Shown: piece by piece, positions 1 through 8,928 of the stretch
Numbering within the stretch: the stretch's first letter is position 1
Layout of the letters: each line of letters opens with the position of its first letter
NCBI GenBank assembly: GCA_041485905.1
Contig: JBGPKK010000022.1
Span: 1 to 44,002 of the forward strand
DNA: 44,002 nucleotides
Reading direction: 5' to 3'
Source of the DNA: JAHFUI01 sp041485905
Lineage (GTDB): Bacteria > Acidobacteriota > Vicinamibacteria > Vicinamibacterales > CAVVIG01
Position numbers and translations under genes: made by a program
The notes under the pieces: model-generated
Databases searched by the model: none
What the model was told of the DNA's origin: nothing
What the model saw: the letters and a program-made list of their open reading frames with translations, nothing else

Positions 1-135
1 CTCGTCGTGCCGGTCCCAGCTGGCGCGACGAGCGGCACCGTGGTGGTGACCGTCGGCGGTCTGGCCAGCAATGGCGTGTCGTTCACGGTGACGGGGCCAC
101 CCGCAGCGCCGACGGGACTGAGGATCGTGGGCTAA
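1..135 (+). CDS. IPT/TIG-domain protein, C-terminal end (partial)
   Basis: Frame 1 is open from the window edge to TAA at 133-135 and encodes the last 44 residues of a protein that begins upstream. The visible part has the alternating V/T/G pattern of the closing strands of an immunoglobulin-like IPT/TIG fold (PAGATSGTVVVTVGG, then SNGVSFTV), followed by a short Pro-rich tail. IPT/TIG repeats are found in exported and cell-surface proteins. Neither the enzyme or binding domain nor the signal peptide lies in the window, so the full function cannot be stated. Confidence 0.7.
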   Translation, partial: LVVPVPAGATSGTVVVTVGGLASNGVSFTVTGPPAAPTGLRIVG

Positions 136-295
136 AGGGACGGACGTTTTCCACCACGCGCTGCTGAAGGTCCTCAACTCATCGAGGCAGCGCGGTCGTT
201 GATCGCATCGGCCGACTGGTCTCGGATCTGCGGGAATTTGCCAGCGAACTCCGTGCGAGCCTCTACGCAACGCGGAGAGCGAAAAGTCCAGTCCG

Positions 296-309
296 CACTT
301 CGCGAAGTG
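296..309. terminator. palindrome in a convergent gap
   Basis: A perfect 14-nt palindrome (CACTTCGCGAAGTG) lies between the plus-strand gene ending at 135 and the minus-strand gene ending at 343. It is followed at once by a GCCGGCCGGC run. It could act as a bidirectional terminator stem, but there is no U-tract. Nothing else is recognisable in 136-342. Confidence 0.35.
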
Positions 310-342
310 AGCCGCCGGCCGGCGCCCCCGGATAGATCTTCG

Positions 343-732
343 CTACTTCAGCTGCGGAATGGACTCGACGGGCGGCGGCGCCGGTCGCGCCTCGAGGAAC
401 GCGTAGATCTTCGCAAGGTCTGAGTCGGAGACGACCTTCGTGGTGTAAGGCGGCATCTGTCCGGTGGGTCGCCGGATGTATTTCGAAAACGATGCGAGCG
501 GGAGCGGACGCGGTCCCAGGCGCGGTCCTGTCGCGCTCGATCCCTGCCCCTCATACCCATGGCACTGGTAGCAGCCGTAACTGGCGAACAGCTTCTTGCC
601 TTCGTCAACGTTTCCCTCTGGTGCAACCGTCGCGGATGATCGTGGTGTCGCCGTTGGAGCTTGCGCGACCGTGCGCGTCACAGCCATCAGGACTGCGAAC
701 AGCAGACACACCGCAACGTGAAAGGCCTTCAT
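343..732 (-). CDS. small exported c-type cytochrome
   Basis: This is a 129-residue class I-like monohaem cytochrome c. Residues 1-24 are a signal peptide (hydrophobic CLLFAVLMAV, then a VAQA cleavage region). The haem-binding motif is CYQCH at 54-58, preceded by the usual 'GKKLFASYGC' helix. Met93 in GQMPPY is the probable distal ligand, and the C-terminal helix is SDLAKIYAFLEA. The ATG at 732 follows a strong AGAGGAG ribosome site, and longer readings in this frame have no signal peptide. It starts 11 bases after the stop of the Tat-exported TPP enzyme and is probably co-transcribed with it, which makes it a candidate electron acceptor for that enzyme (inference). Haem motif and export are seen; the partner is not. 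Confidence 0.88.
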   Translation of the reverse strand: MKAFHVAVCLLFAVLMAVTRTVAQAPTATPRSSATVAPEGNVDEGKKLFASYGCYQCHGYEGQGSSATGPRLGPRPLPLASFSKYIRRPTGQMPPYTTKVVSDSDLAKIYAFLEARPAPPPVESIPQLK

Positions 733-743
733 CAGCGACTCCT

Positions 744-2681
744 CTAACGTGGCTGTGTCACGACGTCTATCAGCGACGGCTCGCTGCGTTTGACGACCTC
801 GATGGCTCGCTTGATGGCCGGTCCCAGATCGTTGGGATTGGTGACAGGTCCCTGCGCATTGACTCCCATGCCCTGCACGATCTTCGCGTAGTCGATGTTC
901 GGGCTGTCGAGGGTCGTACCGATGTGCGCTCGCGTGATGCCGCGGTTGTGCCGGTTGGCCATGCGCTGGACATGCATGACTTCCTGGTGATAGGCGCGGT
1001 TGTTGTGCACGACCGCGAGCAGCGGGATCTGATGATGCGCCGCCGTCCACCAGACGCCTGGCGCATACATGAAGTCGCCGTCGCCCTGGATCGCAACAGA
1101 CAAGCGGCCGTGTTTCTTGTTCGCGAGCGCCGCCCCGATGGCCGCCGGCGCGCCGTAGCCGACGCCCGAGCCGCCCGAGCCACCGAGGTGTTGATAGTGC
1201 TTGTCGAACGTCCACAGGCGGTTCGTCCAGCCGCTGTTCGGACCGGTTTCGGCCACGAGCGCCCAGTCCTCGCTCCTGATCTGCGACCACAACTCCATCG
1301 ACAACCGCGCCGTGCTGATTGGGCTGGCGTTCCAGGCATACGCCGCGTCGGCGCGCGAGCGCTCCAGCGCCCTGTTATGCGCGTCGGCCAGACTCCGGCG
1401 CCGTTGGTCGAGCACACGCCGGCGATCCGCGGAGATTGCACGTTTGCATGCCTCGATCAATGCAGGCAGCGTCGCCTCGGCGTCGGCCGCCATGGCGAGA
1501 TCGACCTCCGGGTATCTCTGGAAATCCTGATAGTTGCCCTTCGTATACAGATCGCCCGCGGTGATGCTGATCAGCTTCGTGCCGGGCCTGGTGAGTGATC
1601 GCGAGCTGCGCACCAGCGAGTCGCGGACCGCGCCGACCGTGCCCCAGAAGTCGGTGAGCTCCAATCCCAGAATGACGTCGGCGCCCGCAATCACCTGACG
1701 GCTGTCGCTGGTTTGGTTCAGGGGATGTCGCGACGGAAAGTTCATGCGCCCGCCCTGATCGATCACCGCGGCCTGCAACGTCTCGGCGAGCTCGATTAAA
1801 CGCGCCGTGCCCGCCGGCGTGCGAGCCGCCCGGTCGGCGACGATGACCGGATTCTGGGCGTTGACGAGAAGTCGAGCCGCTTCGGCGACCGCACCCGAAT
1901 CGCCCTGAGGCGGTGTTGTCAGCGTCAGCTTCGGAATGCGGAGGCGCCCCTGCACCTCCGGCGAAATCGGATCCTCCTGAAGTCCGCCGTCGACGACAAG
2001 CAGGACCGGCATCATCGGTGGCGTCATCGCGATCTTGTAGGCGCGCACCGCCGATTCGGCGAAGTGCGGCAGCGATGCGGGCAGATCGTCCCACTTGATG
2101 AAGTCGCGGACCATCGCCGCCGCGTCCTGCACGCTGTGCGCCCATTCGACGCCAGGCCGCCGCAGCGTGGCGTCAATCGTGTTGCCCGCCATGACGTACA
2201 CCGGCACGCGGTCGCAGTAGGCGTTGTAGATCGCCATCGCCGCGTGTTGGAGACCAACGGTGCCATGGACCATGACCGCCATCGGCTTGCCTTCGGCCTT
2301 GAAGTAGCCCTGGGCCATGGCGACCGACGATTCCTCGTGGCAGCAGGTGATGAACTCGGGCGCGCGATTGCCGCCGTAGTTGACGAGGCACTCGTGGAGG
2401 CCGCGAAAGCTCGAACCCGGATTGGCCGCGACGTACTCGAAGTCGAGCGTCTTGAGCACGTCGACCATGAAGTCGCCGCCCGGCCGTTCCGTCGTCAGCA
2501 CTTCGATGTCCACGGCCGGATCCGTTTCGCGCGGCGGTGTGAGCGCGGTTGCCGGGGCTGGAGCGACAGATGCTGGTTGTTGGGCAACAACCGCCCCGCT
2601 GCCGGCGGCCAGGACGGCGCCGCCCGTGACGGCCGCGCTCTTCAGGAAGTTCCGGCGATCAACAGAGCGCTTTGTCGCCAT
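744..2681 (-). CDS. Tat-exported thiamine-pyrophosphate-dependent enzyme (acetolactate synthase/benzoylformate decarboxylase family)
   Basis: 645 residues with the three-domain layout of TPP enzymes. A twin-arginine signal (DRRNFLKSAA, residues 8-17) with a long Ala/Gly-rich stretch opens the protein. The Pyr domain carries the catalytic Glu in HEESSVAMAQGYF (Glu116). A central Rossmann-like domain follows (PVIVADRAA; ADVILGLELTDFWG). The PP domain has the TPP/Mg motif GDGD at 533-536, ending in HNNRAYHQE about 27 residues later. Family members decarboxylate or ligate 2-keto acids. Which substrate is used cannot be read from sequence. Export of a TPP enzyme is unusual because the cofactor is normally loaded in the cytoplasm, and Tat export of the folded holoenzyme fits that. 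It is followed by an exported cytochrome c. An oxidase- or dehydrogenase-like reaction passing electrons to it is possible but unproven. Confidence 0.85.
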   Translation of the reverse strand: MATKRSVDRRNFLKSAAVTGGAVLAAGSGAVVAQQPASVAPAPATALTPPRETDPAVDIEVLTTERPGGDFMVDVLKTLDFEYVAANPGSSFRGLHECLVNYGGNRAPEFITCCHEESSVAMAQGYFKAEGKPMAVMVHGTVGLQHAAMAIYNAYCDRVPVYVMAGNTIDATLRRPGVEWAHSVQDAAAMVRDFIKWDDLPASLPHFAESAVRAYKIAMTPPMMPVLLVVDGGLQEDPISPEVQGRLRIPKLTLTTPPQGDSGAVAEAARLLVNAQNPVIVADRAARTPAGTARLIELAETLQAAVIDQGGRMNFPSRHPLNQTSDSRQVIAGADVILGLELTDFWGTVGAVRDSLVRSSRSLTRPGTKLISITAGDLYTKGNYQDFQRYPEVDLAMAADAEATLPALIEACKRAISADRRRVLDQRRRSLADAHNRALERSRADAAYAWNASPISTARLSMELWSQIRSEDWALVAETGPNSGWTNRLWTFDKHYQHLGGSGGSGVGYGAPAAIGAALANKKHGRLSVAIQGDGDFMYAPGVWWTAAHHQIPLLAVVHNNRAYHQEVMHVQRMANRHNRGITRAHIGTTLDSPNIDYAKIVQGMGVNAQGPVTNPNDLGPAIKRAIEVVKRSEPSLIDVVTQPR

Positions 2682-2831
2682 GGTGTGTCCTTTCTGCTGG
2701 CCGATAGGAACGTGCGGGACAGCTTACAGCCCGGACCCCGGAGCAGGCAATCAGTGACTGTTGGTTCCGCTGAACGCGTGGGCTACTTTGACAGTCGCGC
2801 GTGTAGACAGTTCACATGCTTCTCGCCCAGA

Positions 2832-3809
2832 TCATAGCCCGCCAAGTTCCGCGATTCTCTTCCGCATGGCCTGCGTGTACCTCTCGATTTCTTCGTGCGT
2901 ATAGCCCGCGGCGCGGAAGCCGTCGCGGATTTGTTCCTCTGACAGCATCGACAGTCTGAGCCCCAGCCATCTCGCGTCGGCGCGTGGAATGTGTTTGGTG
3001 ACCTGTTCCATCCGCGTGCGGTCGCGATAGTTAGGGGCGTTGATTGCCGACAGGAAGAACGGGCGGCTGTGCAGCACGAAATCGATGAAGTCGGACGTCG
3101 TTTTCTCGATAAATGTCGAGTCCGCATACTCCTTGGGCACGCTCTTGGATCGCGTGATGCTATTGCCAGTGTTTCCAAACGTGGCGCCCACGTCGCTAAC
3201 CACGTACCTGCGGTCGCCGCTCATGTCGTAGATCGAGTTGTTTTCCCTTGATAAATCCCAGTTATTCACCAATGACATCATCACCCGCAAGCTGTTTAGT
3301 TCCCGCGTGTCGAGGAACGGATTGTCGAACCAGTCCCAATTGCCGAGCTTCTTCACCCCTTTCAGCTTGCGTTCCAGGCGCGCTTTGCGGACCGTGCCGT
3401 TCGCTGCAACAAAATTCTCGCCGCGGCTCAACTTCGGCATGCGTCTCACGTTGAGCTCCGCCAGGTAATAGTCTTCGTCAACGAAATGGCCTGCGGCCCA
3501 CAGAAAGCGTGTCGCCGCAGTTTCCGACTGGGGTTCCTGGTCGAGTTTTACCGTCCACTGGACGCCCTGGTCGTCTTCGATCTCGAACTTCGGACTGGTG
3601 GCTTGCATGTCTTCCTTGACGAAGGTGAATGTGCCGTTCGGGTCCGGCGCATGCCCTTTCCCCCCGGCGCCATAGAACAGATTCAACGAAGCCATGTCGC
3701 CCGGATCACGCCAGATCACTTCTGGCAGGTTGGCCGCAGTGAATGATGCCGGAAAGGCCAGGAGCACCAGCATCAGAATGGAGCACAGCCTTGTACTCGG
3801 TCGTGGCAT
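2832..3809 (-). CDS. secreted kinase-like protein, divergent relative of CotH-type kinases
   Basis: 325 residues with a signal peptide (ILMLVLLAFPASFTAA, about 11-26). I do not recognise a named family. A pattern NNWDLSRENNSIY (182-194) followed by SDVGATFG (205-212) resembles the catalytic loop (Asp...Asn) and the metal-binding DxG of protein-kinase-like folds. It aligns by eye with the WDNYYHSNNYRIY...GIDQTF segment of the CotH protein encoded just upstream. Lys88 in WTVKLDQEPQSE could be the nucleotide-binding Lys. The C-terminus is a helical YTHEEIERYTQAMRKRIAEL. ATG 3809 follows AAAAGGGAC and lies 14 bases after the upstream stop, so the two genes probably form an operon. The kinase-like fold is an inference. 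Confidence 0.6.
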   Translation of the reverse strand: MPRPSTRLCSILMLVLLAFPASFTAANLPEVIWRDPGDMASLNLFYGAGGKGHAPDPNGTFTFVKEDMQATSPKFEIEDDQGVQWTVKLDQEPQSETAATRFLWAAGHFVDEDYYLAELNVRRMPKLSRGENFVAANGTVRKARLERKLKGVKKLGNWDWFDNPFLDTRELNSLRVMMSLVNNWDLSRENNSIYDMSGDRRYVVSDVGATFGNTGNSITRSKSVPKEYADSTFIEKTTSDFIDFVLHSRPFFLSAINAPNYRDRTRMEQVTKHIPRADARWLGLRLSMLSEEQIRDGFRAAGYTHEEIERYTQAMRKRIAELGGL

Positions 3810-3823
3810 TGTTATGTCCCTTT

Positions 3824-5437
3824 TCAAGGGTAAATGGACCGCTGCACGCGCCACGTCTGCGCGGCGTCCTGAGCGCACGTGACCTGAACCAGGGCGGAGC
3901 CTTTCGGATTGCCCGGTGCCACCGCGACGCACTTACCCGAGTGCCTGGCGACGAGCTGCGTATCCCGCGCGCTGGGCTTTAATGAGAAGAGCTGACTGGC
4001 GGTGCCGGCACACGGACGTGGCTCCACGGGCGCACCGTCGTCCTGACGGGCACCCTTCACGTCCATACAGGTTCCGACGCTGACCGACGCCAGCTCGAAG
4101 GCGTCGCCGATGGCGACCAGATGCCAGCGCTGGTTCGCGGCCCCGCCGCACGGCGCGACGCTGATGCCCCCTGCGTTCCGCGCGGCGTCATCCGGGACCA
4201 CTTCGAGGCACTGGTTGACGGCTGCATTCACCGTCACGACACCTGCACATGCCCCGATCGCGAGCTCGCGTCCACGTCCGAAACACGAAAGGGCCGCGCG
4301 TACCTGGTTCGGGCGGTTCGCGATGAAGACACGCATCGCATCGCGAGCGGTCTTCATTTTCGCGGCATCGTAATCCTTCTTCGGGTCATCCTGAGAGGCC
4401 GCGTCGATCACGGCAAGGAGCGCGTCGATTCGCGCGGGCAAGCCAAGGCCTTCGAAGCGGTCCGAGACGTCCCGCACCGTAGCCGCGTACTCCTTCGTAC
4501 ATCGCTCGGACGAGAGGCACTTCTGGAACAGAAGGCCTCTCCCTCCGAACACGGCGGTCGCGTTTGGTCTGAATGTCTGATCGATCCCGGTCGGGATGAA
4601 CACCCATCGGCTCGCCGACGGGTTCCAGTAAATCCGGTAGTTGTTCGAGTGGTAATAGTTGTCCCAATCCTCGAGCAGCGTTCCAGCAGCCATCATGGCC
4701 AGAAAGGACCGAGTGTCGACCTGGGGGGGCGTGCCATAAAAGACATCGTCGCCCGGCGCATCGAGTGCGCGGATCAAGGTCTTGAGTTGCGCGCGGTCCG
4801 CATCCTTCCCCTCGTGCAGCTGAAACTTGGCGGCATCCGCTGCGCGCAGATCGATGCCATAGGCTCCCTCGTACAAGATCCCCCTGCCATCGCCGAATCG
4901 CCGCTTCAGGAAGTGGGTGTCGATTGTCTCGAGGTTGAGGTACAGGCCGTAGGCCTGTCCGTTGACCGAGACACGTGCGTACCCCGTGGCGGGAACGTTC
5001 ACGCCCGCTGCCTCGTACACCTGATACCCAAGCGCTTCGTGCACCATGGTCCTGTCCTGCACCATGTTGTTGAGCGTCAGCTGTTCGAGCCCGAAAAACC
5101 GGTCGTCTTTCCCGAGCTTCACTTTGAACGCCGGCTTGGCATCGAGCGGCCGCGCCGAGCCCTTCTGGCCTTTGATGTGGATCGTGACGTCGTACGTCTT
5201 GTCGGCCCCGCTCGCGTCCCTGAAGCTCATCTGTCCAGGAACATCGGCTTCCGGGGCCGCCTCCAGTGACTGCTTCGCCGCCTCATCCAAGGTCAGCGCG
5301 ATGTCGATGATCGTCGCGCCGAACGCAAGACTCGGCTCATCGGTCGGGCTCCCGCCCGATGCGGCGCCCTTCAGAAGGAGCAGCGCACCGGCAGCCGCCG
5401 CGATGACGGCGGTCACCGACCTCGATTTGCGGACCAT
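3824..5437 (-). CDS. secreted CotH-like kinase with C-terminal ricin-type lectin domain
   Basis: 537 residues. Residues 1-28 form a signal peptide (AVIAAAAGALLLL). Residues about 40-385 match the CotH family, atypical extracellular kinases first known from spore coats: an N-terminal beta region with KGQKGS and KPAFKVKLGK, a catalytic loop LEDWDNYYHSNNYRIYW (Asp259, Asn266) and a metal-site IDQTF (Asp286). Residues about 396-537 form a ricin B-like beta-trefoil with QxW-type signatures (NQRWHL, SQLFSL, AQTWRV) and paired cysteines, which suggests sugar binding. ATG 5437 was chosen because it begins the signal peptide. The frame stays open to 5896, but that part overlaps the divergent receptor gene and is not protein-like. 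The key kinase residues are present; the phosphorylation target is unknown. Confidence 0.8.
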   Translation of the reverse strand: MVRKSRSVTAVIAAAAGALLLLKGAASGGSPTDEPSLAFGATIIDIALTLDEAAKQSLEAAPEADVPGQMSFRDASGADKTYDVTIHIKGQKGSARPLDAKPAFKVKLGKDDRFFGLEQLTLNNMVQDRTMVHEALGYQVYEAAGVNVPATGYARVSVNGQAYGLYLNLETIDTHFLKRRFGDGRGILYEGAYGIDLRAADAAKFQLHEGKDADRAQLKTLIRALDAPGDDVFYGTPPQVDTRSFLAMMAAGTLLEDWDNYYHSNNYRIYWNPSASRWVFIPTGIDQTFRPNATAVFGGRGLLFQKCLSSERCTKEYAATVRDVSDRFEGLGLPARIDALLAVIDAASQDDPKKDYDAAKMKTARDAMRVFIANRPNQVRAALSCFGRGRELAIGACAGVVTVNAAVNQCLEVVPDDAARNAGGISVAPCGGAANQRWHLVAIGDAFELASVSVGTCMDVKGARQDDGAPVEPRPCAGTASQLFSLKPSARDTQLVARHSGKCVAVAPGNPKGSALVQVTCAQDAAQTWRVQRSIYP

Positions 5438-5596
5438 ACCCCAGCATGGGGCAATCGCTGAGGCGTGTCTGTGCCTTTGAGAACATGTGCACAATGGTCG
5501 GAGTCGCCGGCGCGCGAACAGGGCGACCGAGACCGGATGACGTTGACGTTCAGGCGCAATGATGCGGAAACGCGTCGCAGAACGAGCGATCTTCCG

Positions 5597-5626
5597 TTGA
5601 CTTTGAATCTCCCCTGTTCCTAGAAT
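5597..5626 (+). promoter_or_regulatory. sigma70-type promoter for TonB receptor 1
   Basis: TTGACT at 5597-5602 and TAGAAT at 5621-5626 are separated by 18 bases, one base over the optimum. The receptor gene starts at 5709 after an AAGGAGAG ribosome site, giving a leader of about 75 bases. The rest of 5438-5596 shows no gene. Confidence 0.5.
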
Positions 5627-5708
5627 CCGCCAGGGTCGAAGAGGCTTCTCCAGCATCGTAGCTTCCGAGGGCGGCCGGGGGTAGCGGGTACCCCCATAAG
5701 GAGAGAGT

Positions 5709-8700
5709 ATGCGTTCGCTGAACCGGATTCTGTTCGCGCTCATGTGCCTGGTGATCGTTCCGACCGCGGCGTACGCGCAAGCGTCGATTACCGGCGTGGT
5801 GAAGGACACCTCCGGCGCCGTGCTCCCGGGCGTCACCGTGGAAGCCTTGAGCCCGGTGCTGATCGAGAGAGTCCGGAGCGCCGTCACCGATGGCACCGGC
5901 CAGTATCGAATCGTCGATCTCAGGGCGGGCGTCTATACCGTCACCTTCACGCTCACCGGATTCAGCGCGGTCAAACGTGAAGATATCGAGCTCACGGGCA
6001 CGTTCACGGCCACCGTGAATGCCGATCTGAAAGTGGGCACGGTTCAGGAAACGGTCACGGTCAGCGGCGAAACGCCGATCGTGGACGTCCAGAGCGCGAG
6101 GCGGCAGGCGACCGTGAGCGGCGACGTCATCGCGGCCATTCCCTCGTCTCGCGCGTACGGCGCCATCTTCAGCCTCATGCCAGCCGTGTCGATGGGCGCC
6201 GGCGCCGCGCTGGATGTGCAGGTCATGCCGGGACTCTCGGTGTTTGGCGGGATGGGTGGGCGCGGCACCGAGGGCCGTGTGCAGCTCGACGGACTCAATA
6301 CAGGAGCCCCCCTGAGCGGCGGCGGCACGTCGAGCTACGTGCCGGATCTCGGGAGCGCGCAGGAAGTGTCGTTTACCACTTCCGGAGGGCTTGGCGAAGC
6401 GGAAGTCGGTGGACCGATGATGAACATCGTCCCGAAGACTGGCGGCAACACCGTCAAGGGAAATGCCTACCTCGCCGGCGTGAGCGGCGGCATGGTGGGC
6501 AGCAACTACACGCAGGACCTGAAGGACCGCGGGCTGCGCACTCCGGGCGATCTCCTGAAGCTCTGGGATTTCTCGGGAAGCGTCGGAGGTCCGCTCAAGA
6601 AGGACCGCGTGTGGTACTTCCTGAATCTGCGGGAAGAAGGCAGTTATCGTTCTGTTCCAGGCATGTATGCGAATCTCAACGCCGGCGTCATCGGTAAGTA
6701 CACCTACGTCGCAGATGTGAGCCGGCCGGCCGCGACGGCGGGGAGCTGGCGGATCGCCAACCTGCGATTGACCATCCAGCCCTCGACGCGGAACAAGTTC
6801 AATCTGTTCTGGGACGAGCAGCATCCGTGTCAAGGGGCCACCTGGGGGGAAACCGACGAAGGCTGCCGCCAGCAGTCGCCCGGGCAGATCATTGGCGGCG
6901 CTCCAGGACAAGCGGGAACGTTTGGTACCGCGACCGCCACCTCGTCGCCCGAGATCGGCAGCTACGCTGGACGAGGGCCTACCTCGCACGTCTTCCAACG
7001 AGTCCAACAGGCGACCTGGAGCTCGCCGGTCACCAACAAGCTCCTCCTGGAGGGCGCGGTCGGCGGCTCGTACAGCCGGTACGGCGGGCAGGAGGTTCCA
7101 GGGAACCTGACGCGCGACATTCCTCGACTGGTGGAACAGTGCCTCACCGGTTGTCCCAACAACGGCGGCATTCAGAACCTGACGTACGGATCGCAGAACT
7201 GGGTGAGCAATCAGGGGCTGCAGTCAACCTGGCGCGGCTCGGCGTCGTACGTCACCGGCGCGCAGAGCCTGAAGGTCGGCTACATGGGCGCGTTCCACGT
7301 ATCAAACCAGAATTATTTCAGTAACAACACGCACCTCGCGTACCGCCTCAACAACGGCGTACCGAACCAGATCACGTTGGACCTCAACCCGTACAGCTTG
7401 CAACAGCGGACGCGGTACGAAGCGTTGTTCGCGCAGGAACAGTGGACCGTCGGCCGGCTGACCTTGCAGGGCGCCCTTCGCTTCGAGCACGCGTGGAGCT
7501 ATTTCCCGGAACAGTCAGTCGGTCCGGTGAAGTTTCTGCCAACTCCGGTCGTGTTTCCCGAACAGGCGGGCGTCCTCGGCTACAACGACATCACCCCTCG
7601 CGTAGGCGCGGCCTACGACCTGTTCGGGAACGGGAAAACGTCCCTCAAGGTGAACGTCGGGAAGTATCTCGAGGCGGCCACCAACCACAATACGTATTCG
7701 GCCTCCAATCCAACGGCGCGCCTCGTCGGCAGCTCGTCCCAACTGACGGCGCCGCCCGCGGTCACCCGTACCTGGACCGACGCCAACGGCAATTTCCAGC
7801 CGGACTGCGATCTGCTGAATCCGCTGGTGCAGGATCTCCGCAGCGGCGGCAAGGACTTCTGCGGCCCGCTCAGCAATAACAACTTCGGCAAGCCGATCTT
7901 TACGAACACGTACGATCCGGCCATTCTCCAGGGCTGGGGCGTCCGTCCCAGCGACTGGCAGATCGGCGTGTCCATCCAACAGGAGCTGCTGCCACGCGTC
8001 TCGGTGGAGGTGGGCTATTCCCGGCGTTGGATCACGCATTTCAGCGGCACCAACGACACCGTCAACGACAACCTTCTGACCACGGCGGCCAACTACGACA
8101 GCTTTAGCATTACCGCGCCATTGGACCCGCGGCTTCCCGGCGGCGGCGGTCAGGTGATCTCGGGGCTGTATGACATCACGCCGACGTTGTTCAACCAGGT
8201 CAACAACCTGACGACGTGGGGGAGCAACTACGGCGAGGAGTATTCGCGCTACAACGGGGTGCTGATCAACCTCAGCGCGCGAACGCGCAATGGGATCACC
8301 TTCCAGGGCGGTATCAACAGCGGAAAGCAGGTGACCGATACCTGCGATGTCCGGGCTCACCTCCCCGAGCTCACGCTGACCAACCCGTACTGTCACACCG
8401 ACTCGGGCTTCGTCACGCGCGCGACGGGGCTTGGCTCGTATACGATCCCGAAGATCGACGTCCTGGTCAGCGGGACCTTCCGTAGCGACCAGGGCGCCAC
8501 ACTTGCGGCGAATTACACGGTTCTGAGCGCCGTCGCCGCACAGTCGCTCAACCGGCTCCTCGCCGGCAGCGCGCAGAGTGTGACCGTGAACTTGATTGCG
8601 CCCGGCACGCTGTATGGCGATCGCGTGAACGAGGTCGACTTCCGGATCGCGAAGGTTTTGCGGTTCGGCCGGACGCGGACGAATGTCGGTTTCGACATCT

Positions 8701-8831
8701 ACAACGTCCTGAACGCGAACCCGGTCCTGACCTACAACTCGGCGTTCGCCCCCAACGGCGGGAACTGGCTGGTCCCCACGAGTGTGCTGCAGTCGCGCTT
8801 CGTCAAGTTCAGCGCGTCGATCGACTTCTAG
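5709..8831 (+). CDS. TonB-dependent receptor, Oar-like, with carboxypeptidase-regulatory-like domain
   Basis: 1040 residues. A signal peptide (ILFALMCLVIVPTAAYAQ) is followed by a carboxypeptidase-regulatory-like beta-sandwich starting SITGVVKDTSGAVLPGVTVE and running to about residue 110 (VQETVTVSGETPIVDVQ). Then come a plug domain and a long outer-membrane barrel rich in N/Y/G. The protein ends in an aromatic residue (FVKFSASIDF), as barrel proteins do. Oar-like receptors are the large TonB-receptor class expanded in Acidobacteriota. The ligand is not predictable, although import of oligosaccharides or aromatic polymers would fit the neighbourhood. ATG 5709 has an AAGGAGAG site. It is convergent with the amidohydrolase gene that ends at 8929. 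Confidence 0.88.
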   Translation: MRSLNRILFALMCLVIVPTAAYAQASITGVVKDTSGAVLPGVTVEALSPVLIERVRSAVTDGTGQYRIVDLRAGVYTVTFTLTGFSAVKREDIELTGTFTATVNADLKVGTVQETVTVSGETPIVDVQSARRQATVSGDVIAAIPSSRAYGAIFSLMPAVSMGAGAALDVQVMPGLSVFGGMGGRGTEGRVQLDGLNTGAPLSGGGTSSYVPDLGSAQEVSFTTSGGLGEAEVGGPMMNIVPKTGGNTVKGNAYLAGVSGGMVGSNYTQDLKDRGLRTPGDLLKLWDFSGSVGGPLKKDRVWYFLNLREEGSYRSVPGMYANLNAGVIGKYTYVADVSRPAATAGSWRIANLRLTIQPSTRNKFNLFWDEQHPCQGATWGETDEGCRQQSPGQIIGGAPGQAGTFGTATATSSPEIGSYAGRGPTSHVFQRVQQATWSSPVTNKLLLEGAVGGSYSRYGGQEVPGNLTRDIPRLVEQCLTGCPNNGGIQNLTYGSQNWVSNQGLQSTWRGSASYVTGAQSLKVGYMGAFHVSNQNYFSNNTHLAYRLNNGVPNQITLDLNPYSLQQRTRYEALFAQEQWTVGRLTLQGALRFEHAWSYFPEQSVGPVKFLPTPVVFPEQAGVLGYNDITPRVGAAYDLFGNGKTSLKVNVGKYLEAATNHNTYSASNPTARLVGSSSQLTAPPAVTRTWTDANGNFQPDCDLLNPLVQDLRSGGKDFCGPLSNNNFGKPIFTNTYDPAILQGWGVRPSDWQIGVSIQQELLPRVSVEVGYSRRWITHFSGTNDTVNDNLLTTAANYDSFSITAPLDPRLPGGGGQVISGLYDITPTLFNQVNNLTTWGSNYGEEYSRYNGVLINLSARTRNGITFQGGINSGKQVTDTCDVRAHLPELTLTNPYCHTDSGFVTRATGLGSYTIPKIDVLVSGTFRSDQGATLAANYTVLSAVAAQSLNRLLAGSAQSVTVNLIAPGTLYGDRVNEVDFRIAKVLRFGRTRTNVGFDIYNVLNANPVLTYNSAFAPNGGNWLVPTSVLQSRFVKFSASIDF

Positions 8832-8865
8832 CAGGTCGGGGGGGGGCAGGCAGGTCTGGTGGGCC

Positions 8866-8899
8866 GGGTCGGGCACAACCCACCTGGCTTACCCGACCC
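8866..8899. terminator. hairpin between convergent genes
   Basis: GGGTCGGG (8866-8873) pairs perfectly with CCCGACCC (8892-8899). The outer GGCAGG and CCTGCC runs can extend the stem. It lies in the 97-base gap between the stops at 8831 and 8929, so it can serve both genes. A nine-G run at 8838-8846 precedes it. Confidence 0.55.
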
Positions 8900-8928
8900 T
8901 CCTGCCCATCCTGCCCTTCCGTCTCGCT

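Noticed and set aside
5438..5896. N-terminal extension of the CotH-lectin protein to 5896
   Set aside because: It would overlap the divergent receptor gene, lacks protein character and hides the signal peptide that begins at 5437.
8838..8846. Nine-G run as a G-quadruplex
   Set aside because: A single G run with few further G tracts on the same strand; the clear structure here is the hairpin at 8866-8899.
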